Shown in pieces: positions 35,452-44,570 of a DNA stretch of 50,058 bases; the stretch's first letter is position 1, and every line of letters starts with the position of its first letter. The position numbers were made by a program, and so were the translations under genes. The stretch comes from a virus. A model generated the notes under the pieces. The model was not told where the DNA came from. It saw only the letters and a program-made list of their open reading frames with translations, and ran no database searches. Location: positions 1 to 50,058 of the IMG/VR virus record IMGVR_UViG_3300042691_035664. One strand, 5' to 3'.

Positions 35452-37629
35452 ATGGGTTTTATACTACAAAATACTTCAGGTTTAATCTCAACAAGAATAA
35501 CAGATGTTGGGAGAAGAAAAATCTCGCAAGGTAATTTAGATATACAATATTTCCAAGTTGGGGATAGTGAGGTATCTTATACAGGGGCAACTAACTCAGT
35601 TTCAACTACGTCTAAAGTTTTAATGCCTTCATATAATTCACAAAACAATACAGGATTTCCTCAGTCAACAAAAAATTATGTTAAGTATCCTTATTATATG
35701 GATGGAATATCGGGTAACACTTATGGTAAGCCATATATGGAATCTGAATATGTTTCTATTTTTAATAGTGCTGCTGACAGAGGATTTTTCTCAGGTGATA
35801 CCTCTTGTTGGGTACCACAAGTATGTTCGGGATATACTTTAAATTCTCAATATGATACTGATACTAGTCTTATGGATGGGGGTTTAATTATTACTATAGC
35901 AAATAATCCTTTATTATGTGATAGCAGTGCAAATACTACTCCTCAAGTTGGTGATTTAGTTACAATATACTACGGTCAAGATGATACGTGTTCTTGTACC
36001 ACATCTTGTTATCCTACATTAACTTACAAAGTTGGATATTTTGATGGGACTAATTTAGGACTTGATAGACCTGTCCCAGACTACTTGTCAACGGGAGGAC
36101 CTGGTAATTCAAGACTTTTATTTTATCCTTCAGGGATGACACAACTTTATGATACTATTACACCTTCAGGACATTGGAATGATGATGTAATTAATTATGA
36201 ATCACTTTGTTATACTGACCAACTATCATCATTAGTTTGGAATATGAATATTGTTTGGAGTGAAAGTGTCGCGGGTATTAATAATGCATTATATCAAGAT
36301 TATAATTATTACGATTCTAAAGATTACATTGGTAGTAAAGAATATTTTGGTTATATGTCATCATTAGGACAAACTGCGTCAACACAAGTTTACTTTTATA
36401 ATTCATACAATGAACAAGTTATTGTTGAACCTGAAGACCAAAAGTCTATTGCAATTATTCATTTTACAAACCAATCGATAAATAATTTTTACGGTGAAAA
36501 ATTTGCGGTAGAAACATATGACATAAATAATGATGGGGCGACTGGACAAGCTAGAAACTTTAAAGTACAAATCCCAACATTAATGTGGCATAAGAATTCA
36601 ACTTGTTGTTCAGGAACTACATTTTATATTGACCCACCGGTAAATGGAGGTGGATTTATGGAACAAGGTGTTCTACAATCTTCTAAAAATTCTGATATGA
36701 ATTCACCTGGTATTAGATATTATACATTATGGGATAATAATTTAACGTTGGCAGGTGAACCGAGTAGAGTTGGTAAAGTATTTCCTGATGACCAAGTAAT
36801 TGTATTTGATGATGAGGAAATTGTTGCGGCGTTATCATATAAATCAAATAGAAACTGGACATTACCCGCTCCAAAAATATCATTAGTACCACCAAACATC
36901 TGTAGTGGTGATATTACTGACAATGGTATATTAAGCGCCGAAACACAAACTATGTGGGTTAGTTACGGATTTTATAGTGATAATGATTTTACTTCATCAT
37001 TACACTGTAACTATTACCAACAGATTCAAGGACCTACTTCAGGTTGTACTAATTACGCTATGGATATTTCTTTAATATTTGGTAATGAATTTAGGTGTAT
37101 GAGTATGGGAGATTTTACAGGTTATACTGCGGACCAATTCTATGTAATTGCTCAGGTTACCGATACAGGGTCAAGACCAAATCCATCATTATGGAAAGAG
37201 ATTGATTTTACAGATTATTTAAGTGGCTCAACTGTGGGAGGGTATATTGCACCTTCAGGGTTAACTGCGAATACATTTACAATTACTGAGACTTTATATA
37301 ATAATGCTCCATATCACAATATGGCTCAAACATTATATTTACCTACAATAGGACAAACAGGAGCTTTAAATTTTGGTAGTGAATATTATTTTTATGGTAA
37401 CATTGAAACAGATATCCAAGCGACTATCTATGAGATGAAATATAGAATTAATCTACCATCGAATCAGTTTGTTTATAGTAGTAATCCGTCTTGGAACAAT
37501 ACTATTACTCCACATTTCACTGAAATCGGTCTTTACGATTCTGATAAAGACCTTATCTTTATATCAAAAATGCAACGACCAACTCAAAGAGGGGGTATAC
37601 AGCAGATAATGATTAAATACGATTTCTAA
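35452..37629 (+). CDS. Tail/baseplate structural protein of unknown function
   Basis: 725 aa. The N-terminus (GLISTRITDVGRRKISQGNL, then IQYFQVGDSEVSY) looks like a virion assembly motif in which a T-x-x-G-R-x-x-[IL] helix is followed by a strand. The C-terminus (FTEIGLYDSDKDLIFISKMQ) is a compact strand-turn-strand motif typical of baseplate or fibre-attachment proteins. The central region is beta-rich with Cys pairs (CSCTTSC, TCCSG). No Pro/Thr linker is present, which sets it apart from the adhesins around it, so a core rather than accessory tail role is likely. It abuts the RuvC-like gene without a gap (stop 37627-37629, ATG 37630). Confidence 0.65.
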   Translation: MGFILQNTSGLISTRITDVGRRKISQGNLDIQYFQVGDSEVSYTGATNSVSTTSKVLMPSYNSQNNTGFPQSTKNYVKYPYYMDGISGNTYGKPYMESEYVSIFNSAADRGFFSGDTSCWVPQVCSGYTLNSQYDTDTSLMDGGLIITIANNPLLCDSSANTTPQVGDLVTIYYGQDDTCSCTTSCYPTLTYKVGYFDGTNLGLDRPVPDYLSTGGPGNSRLLFYPSGMTQLYDTITPSGHWNDDVINYESLCYTDQLSSLVWNMNIVWSESVAGINNALYQDYNYYDSKDYIGSKEYFGYMSSLGQTASTQVYFYNSYNEQVIVEPEDQKSIAIIHFTNQSINNFYGEKFAVETYDINNDGATGQARNFKVQIPTLMWHKNSTCCSGTTFYIDPPVNGGGFMEQGVLQSSKNSDMNSPGIRYYTLWDNNLTLAGEPSRVGKVFPDDQVIVFDDEEIVAALSYKSNRNWTLPAPKISLVPPNICSGDITDNGILSAETQTMWVSYGFYSDNDFTSSLHCNYYQQIQGPTSGCTNYAMDISLIFGNEFRCMSMGDFTGYTADQFYVIAQVTDTGSRPNPSLWKEIDFTDYLSGSTVGGYIAPSGLTANTFTITETLYNNAPYHNMAQTLYLPTIGQTGALNFGSEYYFYGNIETDIQATIYEMKYRINLPSNQFVYSSNPSWNNTITPHFTEIGLYDSDKDLIFISKMQRPTQRGGIQQIMIKYDF

Positions 37630-38223
37630 ATGGCGAAAAAAGAACTTAAGAATTCCCCTAAAATTTTGGGGTTAGATGTGTCTACCAAAACTATTGGTTG
37701 GGCGTTATTTGATTTACAATCAAAAGAGTTATTAGAATTAACTCATATATCCCCACAACCAAAACCAAAATCTGAAGATAAGATGGAAGAACTTCTTAAG
37801 AAGTCTGATTTATTTAAGATTAAATTGGACCAATATAAAAACTTGGGGATTGTTAAAGTGGTAATTGAAGAACCTCTTTTAAATTCAAATAATGTTTATA
37901 CCATTGGAACATTATTAAGATATAATACGTTAATCACAAAACAAGTATACGACGTGTTTGGAATTGTACCTGAATACATCTCAACATATAACTCAAGAAA
38001 AGGGGCGTTCCCTGAATTAGTTAAGGAGAATGATAAAGGTAAATTTGTATTATTTGGTGGTTACCCAAAGGACATTGATAAGAAACAAGTTATTTGGGAT
38101 TTAGTTGCAAAAAGAGAACCACAAATTACTTGGTTATATACTAGAAATAATACTTTAAAGAAAGAGAATTTTGATATGACAGATGCTTACACTGTTGTAT
38201 TAAGTTATTTAAATACAAAATAA
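37630..38223 (+). CDS. RuvC-like Holliday junction resolvase (RNase H fold)
   Basis: 197 aa. The four acidic positions of the RuvC family can be placed: Asp16 in ILGLDVSTKTIGWAL, Glu80 or Glu81 in VVIEEP, and Asp182 and Asp185 in FDMTDAYTV. The first motif, D-x-S-[TL]-K-x-x-G, is typical of the superfamily. It probably resolves branched DNA made by recombination-dependent replication before packaging, the role of T4 endonuclease VII, which is unrelated in sequence. It is cotranscribed with a structural gene, which fits late expression, and ends at a strong terminator. Confidence 0.85.
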   Translation: MAKKELKNSPKILGLDVSTKTIGWALFDLQSKELLELTHISPQPKPKSEDKMEELLKKSDLFKIKLDQYKNLGIVKVVIEEPLLNSNNVYTIGTLLRYNTLITKQVYDVFGIVPEYISTYNSRKGAFPELVKENDKGKFVLFGGYPKDIDKKQVIWDLVAKREPQITWLYTRNNTLKKENFDMTDAYTVVLSYLNTK

Positions 38224-38244
38224 CTTAAACAATAAATAAAAATT

Positions 38245-38269
38245 AAGGGTCCTTTTGGACCCTTTTTTT
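38245..38269. terminator. Bidirectional terminator between convergent genes
   Basis: An 8-bp perfect stem (AAGGGTCC 38245-38252, GGACCCTT 38257-38264) has a TTTT loop and is followed by a T run on the plus strand and an A-rich flank that gives T's on the minus strand. It sits between converging genes ending at 38223 and 38274. Confidence 0.85.
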
Positions 38270-38273
38270 GTTA

Positions 38274-41207
38274 TTAACAAAGACCTGTTGGTGATATTAA
38301 ACTTGGAGTTCCAAAATAGTTACCAGTGTAGTTCACATTTGCAGGGTATGATGGATTCCATCCCAACACCCTATCAATAAATGTACATTTCTTACTTGAT
38401 GCCATCGCGGATACCGCACTAACAAACCCTTGTCCAACAGTCGTTACTCCTGGTACAGGTACGTCTTGAGCTACAATTATTGGGTTTAATCCTCCACCAA
38501 CACATACTTTATAAACATAAGTATATGATATCATTGATGGTGTTGGTGTTACTGTCGGAGTTGGGGTGTTGGTAGGGGTTATTGATGGGGTAGGTGTTGG
38601 ACTAGTTCCTGGTGTACAAAACGCGCAATATAATAGATTACCTGACTCAACAGATGTTAAAGTATGTGTTGGTGCTTGAGATACATTTTCAGTATAAGTA
38701 ACACAATAACTAATGTTATTGATGAATACTGAAACAATTGCTCCAATTTCTAAATTATTTAAACTACCTGTTACTAAGAATATTTCACCCGAATTACAAT
38801 CCACTAATTTTTTAGATATTGGACATAACATATATTGGTCAAATGAATTATAAGTAACCGTACCCGATAAACTCACAGAGTATGGGATTGAACTTGATGT
38901 TGGTGAAGGGGTGGGTGTTGTTGGAATTCCTGTACTTATTGTTGTTGCGGATACTGTAACAGCCTTACCATAACATAATTGAGTTGGAGTTACCGTTGGG
39001 GTAACTGTAGGAGTAACTGTTGAAGTTGGAGTAACACTCGGTGTTAATCCTGGAAAAGTACCGCTAGTCCCACCACTTGTTGGTGAACAATCAAAGTAAG
39101 CCTCAAAGAAGAAATCATTACAAATATTTGATGGTGACGGAGTTGGAGTAACCGGTATTCCTTGAATTAATAAATCGTCACATAAATCAGGACAAAGACT
39201 TGTACAAGGACTTTTACCTTCTAAGATACAAGATTCTCCTAAATTTGCGGATAAACACCATCTTGATGTTGTTGAATTATAGTATATAAAATAAGTTCCA
39301 TTATTATAGAACGTGTTACCATTATATATTCCATAACTATAATATGTACCATCATAAATTGTGTATGATGGGTCATTAGTTACTAACGTATAAATATTAT
39401 TTGGACAATAAACATATGTTGTTGGGGTTACTGTTGGAGTTTTTGTTGGAGTTATTGTTGGGGTTGCGGTTGGTGTTGGGGATGGTATAGTTAATGGTGA
39501 TTGAGAAACTGTTGGAGTTACTGTGGATGTTGGTGTAGGTGTTGGTGTTCCAGGTGATGGTGTAACAGTTGATGTTGGAGTTATTGTTGGGGTTGGGGTT
39601 TTAGTAGGTGTTTTAGTTGGGGTCGCCGACCTAGCAGGAGTATTACTTGGAGTATTTGTTGGGGTAGGTGTCGGTGATGCAACAATAGGTGTATATGGGT
39701 ATACTGTTGAATTATTTGATGTCCCACCAACAGTACAGACTTGTACTAAATAAAAATAAACACTACCTGAATTATAACCAGGTATTGTGATTGTTCTCGG
39801 AGAAGTACAAGACCCTGCGTCAAATGAATATGTAATACCATCGGTTGAGTAATAAACTAATATTGTAGTACAGTTAGTAGTTGAACCCCAGTTCACTGTA
39901 AAATCTTCGGGAGCAGAATACGTTACTGATGTTATTTCAGGAACTGTACATCCTGGTGATGGAGTATTTGTTGGTGTTTTAGTTGGTGTTTTAGTTGGTG
40001 TTACAGTTTTAGTTGGTGTAGTTGTTGGTGTAACAGTTGTTGTTGGTGTGATTGTGGGTGTTGCAGTTCTTGTTGGTGTTATTGTTGGAGTTACACTTGG
40101 TGTTGGTGATGGTGGTATAATACCCGGACTTAATGTTGGTGTTGGTGTTGGTGTTTTAGTTTGAGTTGGTGTTTGAGTTTGTGTAGGGGTATTTGTTGGG
40201 GTCTGAGTTGGTGTACCCGTTGGAGTATTTGTTGGTGTTTTAGTTGGTGTTTTAGTAACTGTTTTAGTTGGTGTTACTGTTGGTGTTACTGTAGGTGTTT
40301 TAGTCATTGTCGGAGTTGGAGTTGGACTAGCACACGTTATACTCTCACCCGCAAAACACGCAGCGCAGGAAGTTTTACCGTAGCTAGTAATCGTTGTATC
40401 GACTAATGATGCTTCATACAAATATGTATATAATGGGTCGAATACAGTACTAAAAGAAAGTAATGTAAAACAACCTGAAATTTCTACATTTGTTGTTGTA
40501 TTTCTAATTGTTGTGTAATAGATTACTCCACCATCAGGTATTAACCCGTAAGTTAACCAAGGCAAATTCTGAACTTGATATTTGGTACCTGAACAACATT
40601 CTTCAAAAATATAATAGGCTGAAATATTAACAGGTGTCGGGGTTGGAGTTTTTGTTGGGGTTGGGGAACTATTTGGGCTAGGGGTTGGTGTTTTGGTAGG
40701 TGTTACACTTGGATTTGGTGTTGATGTTGGTGTTTTAGTCGGAGTGTTTGTTGGTGTTTTAGTTGGAGTTCTTGTTGGTGTTTTAGTGACTGTTGGAGTT
40801 GGAGTTTTAGTTCTAGTAACCGTTGGTGTTACAGTTTTAGTTGGTGTGACCGTTGGTGTTTTGGTCATTGTTGGTGTTGGGGATGGTGATGGGGCAACTG
40901 AACAAGGAACCACAGTTTTACAAGCTCCGCAACTCCCATAACCCCCGACACCCACAAATCCTGTAAATATTGTACTACTTGGTGGTGGAGATGTTCCTAA
41001 ATAAAAATCAATTTTGACACAATCCCCTGATGGGTATAAACTTGATTGTATTGCGTAAATCCCGCCTACATTATATGGTGCGGGAGCCCCACTACCGGGA
41101 GTGGTTCCGTCAGGGATATATGATGGGAAATATACTACGTATTGTTCACTTAATTCGGGTGACGAACAACATCTTAATACTTTATAATAACCTGAACTTA
41201 ATGGCAT
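38274..41207 (-). CDS. Large modular adhesin with Cys-rich modules on Pro/Thr linkers
   Basis: 977 aa. About six folded modules are separated by long Thr/Pro/Lys/Val linkers of T-P-T and K-T-P-T units. Module 1 (1-105, [20 protein letters not shown]) and module 2 (about 196-290, [15 protein letters not shown]) share the double-Cys pattern found at 33452. Module 3 (about 416-500) resembles fibronectin type III ([17 protein letters not shown]). Later modules are Cys- and aromatic-rich ([37 protein letters not shown]). No catalytic motif is seen. The gene is on the minus strand, unlike all its neighbours, and shares one base with the preceding 74-aa gene. It is probably a host-surface adhesin acquired or inverted as a cassette. 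Confidence 0.7.
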   Translation of the reverse strand: MPLSSGYYKVLRCCSSPELSEQYVVYFPSYIPDGTTPGSGAPAPYNVGGIYAIQSSLYPSGDCVKIDFYLGTSPPPSSTIFTGFVGVGGYGSCGACKTVVPCSVAPSPSPTPTMTKTPTVTPTKTVTPTVTRTKTPTPTVTKTPTRTPTKTPTNTPTKTPTSTPNPSVTPTKTPTPSPNSSPTPTKTPTPTPVNISAYYIFEECCSGTKYQVQNLPWLTYGLIPDGGVIYYTTIRNTTTNVEISGCFTLLSFSTVFDPLYTYLYEASLVDTTITSYGKTSCAACFAGESITCASPTPTPTMTKTPTVTPTVTPTKTVTKTPTKTPTNTPTGTPTQTPTNTPTQTQTPTQTKTPTPTPTLSPGIIPPSPTPSVTPTITPTRTATPTITPTTTVTPTTTPTKTVTPTKTPTKTPTNTPSPGCTVPEITSVTYSAPEDFTVNWGSTTNCTTILVYYSTDGITYSFDAGSCTSPRTITIPGYNSGSVYFYLVQVCTVGGTSNNSTVYPYTPIVASPTPTPTNTPSNTPARSATPTKTPTKTPTPTITPTSTVTPSPGTPTPTPTSTVTPTVSQSPLTIPSPTPTATPTITPTKTPTVTPTTYVYCPNNIYTLVTNDPSYTIYDGTYYSYGIYNGNTFYNNGTYFIYYNSTTSRWCLSANLGESCILEGKSPCTSLCPDLCDDLLIQGIPVTPTPSPSNICNDFFFEAYFDCSPTSGGTSGTFPGLTPSVTPTSTVTPTVTPTVTPTQLCYGKAVTVSATTISTGIPTTPTPSPTSSSIPYSVSLSGTVTYNSFDQYMLCPISKKLVDCNSGEIFLVTGSLNNLEIGAIVSVFINNISYCVTYTENVSQAPTHTLTSVESGNLLYCAFCTPGTSPTPTPSITPTNTPTPTVTPTPSMISYTYVYKVCVGGGLNPIIVAQDVPVPGVTTVGQGFVSAVSAMASSKKCTFIDRVLGWNPSYPANVNYTGNYFGTPSLISPTGLC
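40679..40694 (-). repeat. 16-bp inverted repeat, right copy (in Pro/Thr linker)
   Basis: Reverse-complement partner of 33809-33824. Both lie in the first linker after the double-Cys N-terminal module of their gene. Confidence 0.7.
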
Positions 41208-41431
41208 TAGTTAACTGTAAATGTATTTGTTATCTCACAACCATAAACGTCAATTATTTTTATAGAATAATTAATTAAACTCTCAAATGGTTGAGGTATT
41301 ATAAAATTATATGGTAGGTCAGTATCTTGAATTTGTGAAATATAAATACAAGAAGACAGCGTTGAATCACAAACATATACTTGATATGGTGTTGACCCTG
41401 TAATATTATTGACCGTGACTTGAACTGCCAT
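41207..41431 (-). CDS. Stand-alone TGTPPY-type module, 74 aa
   Basis: 74 aa, essentially only the module that forms the N-terminus of the proteins at 19564 and 31385: [18 protein letters not shown], then a Pro-containing strand and [11 protein letters not shown]. It ends where the others enter the Pro/Thr linker. Its stop overlaps the start of the 977-aa adhesin by one base, so the two are coupled. In effect the anchor module and the multi-module stalk that are fused elsewhere are here two genes. It is probably a virion attachment module or assembly partner; this is inferred. Confidence 0.65.
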   Translation of the reverse strand: MAVQVTVNNITGSTPYQVYVCDSTLSSCIYISQIQDTDLPYNFIIPQPFESLINYSIKIIDVYGCEITNTFTVN

Positions 41432-41440
41432 ACTTTTAAA

Positions 41441-41447
41441 ATAAATA
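41441..41447 (-). promoter_or_regulatory. TATTTAT start-proximal motif on the minus strand
   Basis: On the minus strand TATTTAT ends nine bases before the ATG at 41431, as expected if the motif belongs to gene starts and not to one genome strand. Confidence 0.4.
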
Positions 41448-41473
41448 TAGAACTATCAAAAACTTTGTGAAGT

Positions 41474-41503
41474 TTGATTTAATAAAGTTTTTTATTATAT
41501 TTC
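41474..41503 (+). promoter_or_regulatory. Host-like promoter before the primase gene
   Basis: TTG (41474-41476), 19 bases, then TATATTTC (41496-41503), seven of eight positions close to the Bacteroidetes TTG-N19/20-TAnnTTTG consensus with the last base changed. The primase ATG is six bases further on. The TTG overlaps the right arm of a small palindrome (AAACTT/AAGTTT) that could be an operator. Confidence 0.5.
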
Positions 41504-41509
41504 AGACAG

Positions 41510-42406
41510 ATGGAAGATAATGAAATTCTTGTGGATATTGTAAGAGACCTTTTTGGTAAAGAGAAAAATTATTATGCTTCTAAAGGTCAAATTTCGGTAA
41601 ACTGTCCGTATTGTGACGAAGGTAATAACAAAGGTAACTTGGAGATTAATATATACGAACACGTATATAAATGTTGGGCATGTTCTGAAACAAATGGTAC
41701 CCACGGACCATTGGGTAAATTAATTGATATATTTGGTACCAAACGACAGAAGAAGACTTACGACCTATTCAAACCTGAGGAGTTAAAACAAAAAGATGTA
41801 TGGGTTAAGAAATTGACATTACCTAAAGAGTTTGTTTCCTTCAAAGATATTAATCCTTTACACATCCCACATAAAGAGGCTTTAAAATATGTTAAATCAC
41901 GAGGGATTACCGATGAGATGATTAAGAAATATAATATCGGATTCGCTTGCGAAGGGGAATATATGGGTAGAGTTATTGTTCCTTCATATGATAAGAATGA
42001 TGAATTAAACTACTTTGTGTCAAGAGCTTGGTTTAAGACTAAAAACAAATATAAAAACCCTGAAGCTCCAAAAGAGACAATAATTTTCAACGAGAAACTA
42101 ATTGATTGGACAAAACCAATTTACATATGTGAGGGGGTATTTGATGGATTCTTTACTCCAAACCCCGTAATTCTTCTTGGTAAGGTATTACACGACTTAT
42201 TATTTGAAACCATATATACTAAAGCTGAATCTGACGTTATTATTTGTCTTGACGAAGATGCGTGGGAGAATGCTAAAAAACTATACAATACTCTTAACGG
42301 TGGAAAGTTAAGGGGTAGAGTCAAAATTATCAAACTACCAAAGGACAAGGATGTTGCTGAGTTAAGAGGTAAAATTGATGATTATTTTTATAAAATGAAT
42401 TATTAA
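41510..42406 (+). CDS. DNA primase (zinc finger plus Toprim, gp61/DnaG-like)
   Basis: 298 aa; T4 gp61 is 342 aa. It makes RNA primers for lagging-strand synthesis with the phage helicase, which is not in this window. The N-terminal zinc-binding cysteines are C32, C35, C55 and C58 (NCPYCDEG; KCWACSE). The Toprim domain shows IYICEGVFDGF (catalytic Glu) and VIICLDEDAW (the D-x-D metal pair). Between them is a DnaG-like block with YVKSRGITDEMIKKYNIGF and RVIVPSYDKNDEL. The start ATG at 41510 follows a host-like promoter, and the nuclease gene follows one base after its stop. Confidence 0.9.
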   Translation: MEDNEILVDIVRDLFGKEKNYYASKGQISVNCPYCDEGNNKGNLEINIYEHVYKCWACSETNGTHGPLGKLIDIFGTKRQKKTYDLFKPEELKQKDVWVKKLTLPKEFVSFKDINPLHIPHKEALKYVKSRGITDEMIKKYNIGFACEGEYMGRVIVPSYDKNDELNYFVSRAWFKTKNKYKNPEAPKETIIFNEKLIDWTKPIYICEGVFDGFFTPNPVILLGKVLHDLLFETIYTKAESDVIICLDEDAWENAKKLYNTLNGGKLRGRVKIIKLPKDKDVAELRGKIDDYFYKMNY

Positions 42407-42407
42407 A

Positions 42408-43262
42408 ATGGATTTAAAAAAAATTGCATCTGAAATTCGAGAAATTTTAGAGGAAAAAAGAAAAGAAATGGAGTTGAGTTTCATCGAGGATACTCACACC
42501 TATTTTATGAAAGATACTGATGGTGAGGTTAAAAATACTTTTCCATCGGTATCAAAGGTATTGAAGAAGTTCTATCCTGAGTTCCCAACCGACGAAGCTG
42601 CGGAAAAGAAATCAAAGGGGGACCCTGTTGTTAAACAACAATTAATTGAGGAGTGGGCAGCGGCTGGTGATTACTCAACCAATATGGGAAGTCGGGTTCA
42701 CTACATTTTAGAAAAGAAACTAATTGAAAAACACGGAAGTTATAAGGAAGTTAGACAACCTGTTTTTGATTGTGACTTTACTCAAATATTAAAGGGTGAT
42801 AGTATGATTAATGCCGGTGGGAAATTCCTTAAATTAATGGAAGATAGGAATGTTGTCCTATTGGACACTGAAATGGTATTGGGACACCCTGAACTAGGAT
42901 ATACAGGTCAACCCGATAAAATTTGGTTGGTGATTAATAAAAAAGGGGATGAATATGGATTGTTAATAACTGACTGGAAAACAAACAAACCTAAGAATTT
43001 CCAAGCAAACAACTTCACAAAACCGATGTATAGTCCGTTCCAAAAGTATCCGAATACGGCATTAGGTCACTATTACGTACAGTTACCTCTTTATGGTAAA
43101 CTACTATTACAAATGTTGAAAGGTACCAAATACGAGAACATTAGACTATATGGATGTATTGTTGTATTATTGCGTGAAGATTCAGAATTTGAAGAATTCA
43201 GGGTACCACAAGATGTGATTGATACAGTTCTTAATATGACTGTGAAAGATTATTTAAATTGA
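42408..43262 (+). CDS. PD-(D/E)XK nuclease, RecB-like exonuclease family
   Basis: 284 aa. The RecB/Cas4-like nuclease motifs appear in order: GSRVHYILEKK (the G-x-x-x-H motif), LGYTGQPDKIW (acidic metal ligand), LLITDWKTNKP (D-x-K catalytic pair) and HYYVQLPLYGKLL (Q-x-x-x-Y). The first 50 residues are charged and helical, followed by SVSKVLKKFYP, usual for phage members of this family. It probably processes DNA ends during replication or host DNA degradation. It is in the primase operon, one base after its stop, close to gp47. A nickase or an RNA substrate cannot be excluded. Confidence 0.8.
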   Translation: MDLKKIASEIREILEEKRKEMELSFIEDTHTYFMKDTDGEVKNTFPSVSKVLKKFYPEFPTDEAAEKKSKGDPVVKQQLIEEWAAAGDYSTNMGSRVHYILEKKLIEKHGSYKEVRQPVFDCDFTQILKGDSMINAGGKFLKLMEDRNVVLLDTEMVLGHPELGYTGQPDKIWLVINKKGDEYGLLITDWKTNKPKNFQANNFTKPMYSPFQKYPNTALGHYYVQLPLYGKLLLQMLKGTKYENIRLYGCIVVLLREDSEFEEFRVPQDVIDTVLNMTVKDYLN

Positions 43263-43289
43263 CAATCCCATTAAAAAGTTATATATTTA
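43259..43289 (+). promoter_or_regulatory. Host-like promoter before the 72-aa gene
   Basis: TTG (43259-43261), 20 bases, then TATATTTA (43282-43289), with the start codon at 43296. It is similar to the elements at 41474 and 48770. The last base of the consensus is changed. Confidence 0.4.
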
Positions 43290-43295
43290 AACACT

Positions 43296-43514
43296 ATGAT
43301 TAAATTAACATTTTATACAAAAAACAAACAAGTTACCGTTGATTTTGGTGACCTACATCACGAAACCTACGAGAATGTACCAACAGTACAAGTAAGAGAA
43401 AGATACTATGAAATTATGAAACGATTTGATAGTGAAACCGCACTTAATGGTTTTACAACAATTCCGGTACTTAGAGTCCCAATTAGTAATACAATAATGT
43501 TTATAGAAGAATAA
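43296..43514 (+). CDS. Small protein of unknown function, 72 aa
   Basis: 72 aa (MIKLTFYTKNKQVTVDFGDL), with a beta-hairpin-like start and a helical centre (QVRERYYEIMKRFDSE). No domain is recognised. It is the first gene of a short operon with the zinc-ribbon protein and gp47, behind a host-like promoter. An accessory replication or regulatory role is plausible from location only. Confidence 0.6.
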   Translation: MIKLTFYTKNKQVTVDFGDLHHETYENVPTVQVRERYYEIMKRFDSETALNGFTTIPVLRVPISNTIMFIEE

Positions 43515-43515
43515 T

Positions 43516-43749
43516 ATGGATTTAGAAAAACCAAGAATTAATTTAAGAGAAATGAACTATATAGTTTGTGACTCTTGTGGATTTGACCAATTTAAAGAAG
43601 TTACGTACCTTAAATTGGTACCTAAACTTATGACAGGTTCACCAAATGATACCATTGTACCGTTCCCAACTTACGCTTGTATTAAGTGTGGACATATCAA
43701 TGATGAATTAAACCCTTTTAAAACTGATTCCCCTAAATTAGAATTATGA
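43516..43749 (+). CDS. Small zinc-ribbon protein
   Basis: 77 aa. Two Cys pairs (VCDSCGF and CIKCGH), about 39 residues apart and flanked by strands, fit a zinc ribbon. Such ribbons often bind nucleic acid or partner proteins. The stop overlaps the gp47 start as ATGA, so it is translationally coupled to the nuclease subunit and may act with it; that link is inferred. No close functional family is recognised. Confidence 0.65.
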   Translation: MDLEKPRINLREMNYIVCDSCGFDQFKEVTYLKLVPKLMTGSPNDTIVPFPTYACIKCGHINDELNPFKTDSPKLEL

Positions 43750-44525
43750 TAAAGAAATTAGTTCATTTTTCTGATTTACACGTTAGGTTGTTTAAAGACC
43801 ATCAATTGTATAAAACAATATTGGAGGACGCCTTTAATCAATGGAGAGAAATTCAACCTGATAGAATCGTATTCACAGGTGATTTGGTTCACTCAAAGAA
43901 TCAGATGACACCTGAACTTGTTGAATTTATTGCTTGGGTATTGACGGAGTGTTCAAAGATTGCCAAAACGGTATTAATCCCTGGTAACCACGACTTCCTT
44001 GAAAACAATATGGAAAGGTTGGATGCTTTAACACCTGTTGTTGACTCATTAAAAAATGATAACGTGGTTTATTACAAGAATAGAGGTGTGTATCAGGATG
44101 AAAACATTGACTGGTGTGTGTACTCACTTATGGACCACAACATCCCACCTGACATTGAAAAATCTGATAGAGTTAAGATTGGATTATTTCACGGACCTGT
44201 CCAAGGACTAACTACAAATCTTGGATTTAAGTTTGAAGATGGGTTTGAATCGTCAAAGTTTGATGGATGTGATTTAGTTCTTTGTGGCGATATCCATAAG
44301 AGACAAATCTTTGATATACCTGGTGGAAAGAAAGCGTATATGATTGGCTCAACGATATGTCAAAACTATGGTGAAACAATTACCAAACACGGATATGGTA
44401 TATACGATGTTGAAAAAGATGAATATGTTACCGTAGATATACACAATCCAAAACCATTCGTGGCATTTAGAATAAACTCATACGAAGATATTGAAAATGG
44501 TGTTGAAAAATTAGTAAATTATTAA
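43746..44525 (+). CDS. gp47: gp47-like (Mre11/SbcD) nuclease subunit lacking the usual C-terminal domain
   Basis: 259 aa; T4 gp47 is 339 aa. All metallophosphatase motifs are present: SDLH (Asp10, His12), GDLVH (Asp46), GNHD (Asn81, His82), His149 in FHGP and GDIHKR (Asp182, His184). With gp46 it resects DNA ends for recombination-dependent replication. It ends in NPKPFVAFRINSYED and then EKLVNY, the point at which T4 gp47 enters its C-terminal strand-helix-strand domain. That domain appears to be missing here and to be present at the N-terminus of the gp46 gene (see findings). The core is intact and should be catalytically active. Confidence 0.9.
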   Translation: MIKKLVHFSDLHVRLFKDHQLYKTILEDAFNQWREIQPDRIVFTGDLVHSKNQMTPELVEFIAWVLTECSKIAKTVLIPGNHDFLENNMERLDALTPVVDSLKNDNVVYYKNRGVYQDENIDWCVYSLMDHNIPPDIEKSDRVKIGLFHGPVQGLTTNLGFKFEDGFESSKFDGCDLVLCGDIHKRQIFDIPGGKKAYMIGSTICQNYGETITKHGYGIYDVEKDEYVTVDIHNPKPFVAFRINSYEDIENGVEKLVNY

Positions 44526-44558
44526 TTGTTAATATTCACACTTTTTGATAATTTAAGA

Positions 44559-44565
44559 TATTTAT
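44559..44565 (+). promoter_or_regulatory. TATTTAT start-proximal motif
   Basis: TATTTAT ends five bases before the ATG at 44571. It is the only copy found near a start within the replication block, and it heads the cassette that separates gp47 from gp46. Confidence 0.35.
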
Positions 44566-44570
44566 ATAAT

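Noticed and set aside
39523-40941. Plus-strand Gly/Val- and Cys/Trp-rich open frames opposite the 977-aa gene
   Set aside because: They are reverse-strand shadows of the Pro/Thr linkers; their low complexity follows from the linker codons.
44526-44570. TTG-started extension of the ribbon-helix-helix gene
   Set aside because: It would cover the TATTTAT element, and the conserved-looking protein starts at the ATG at 44571.
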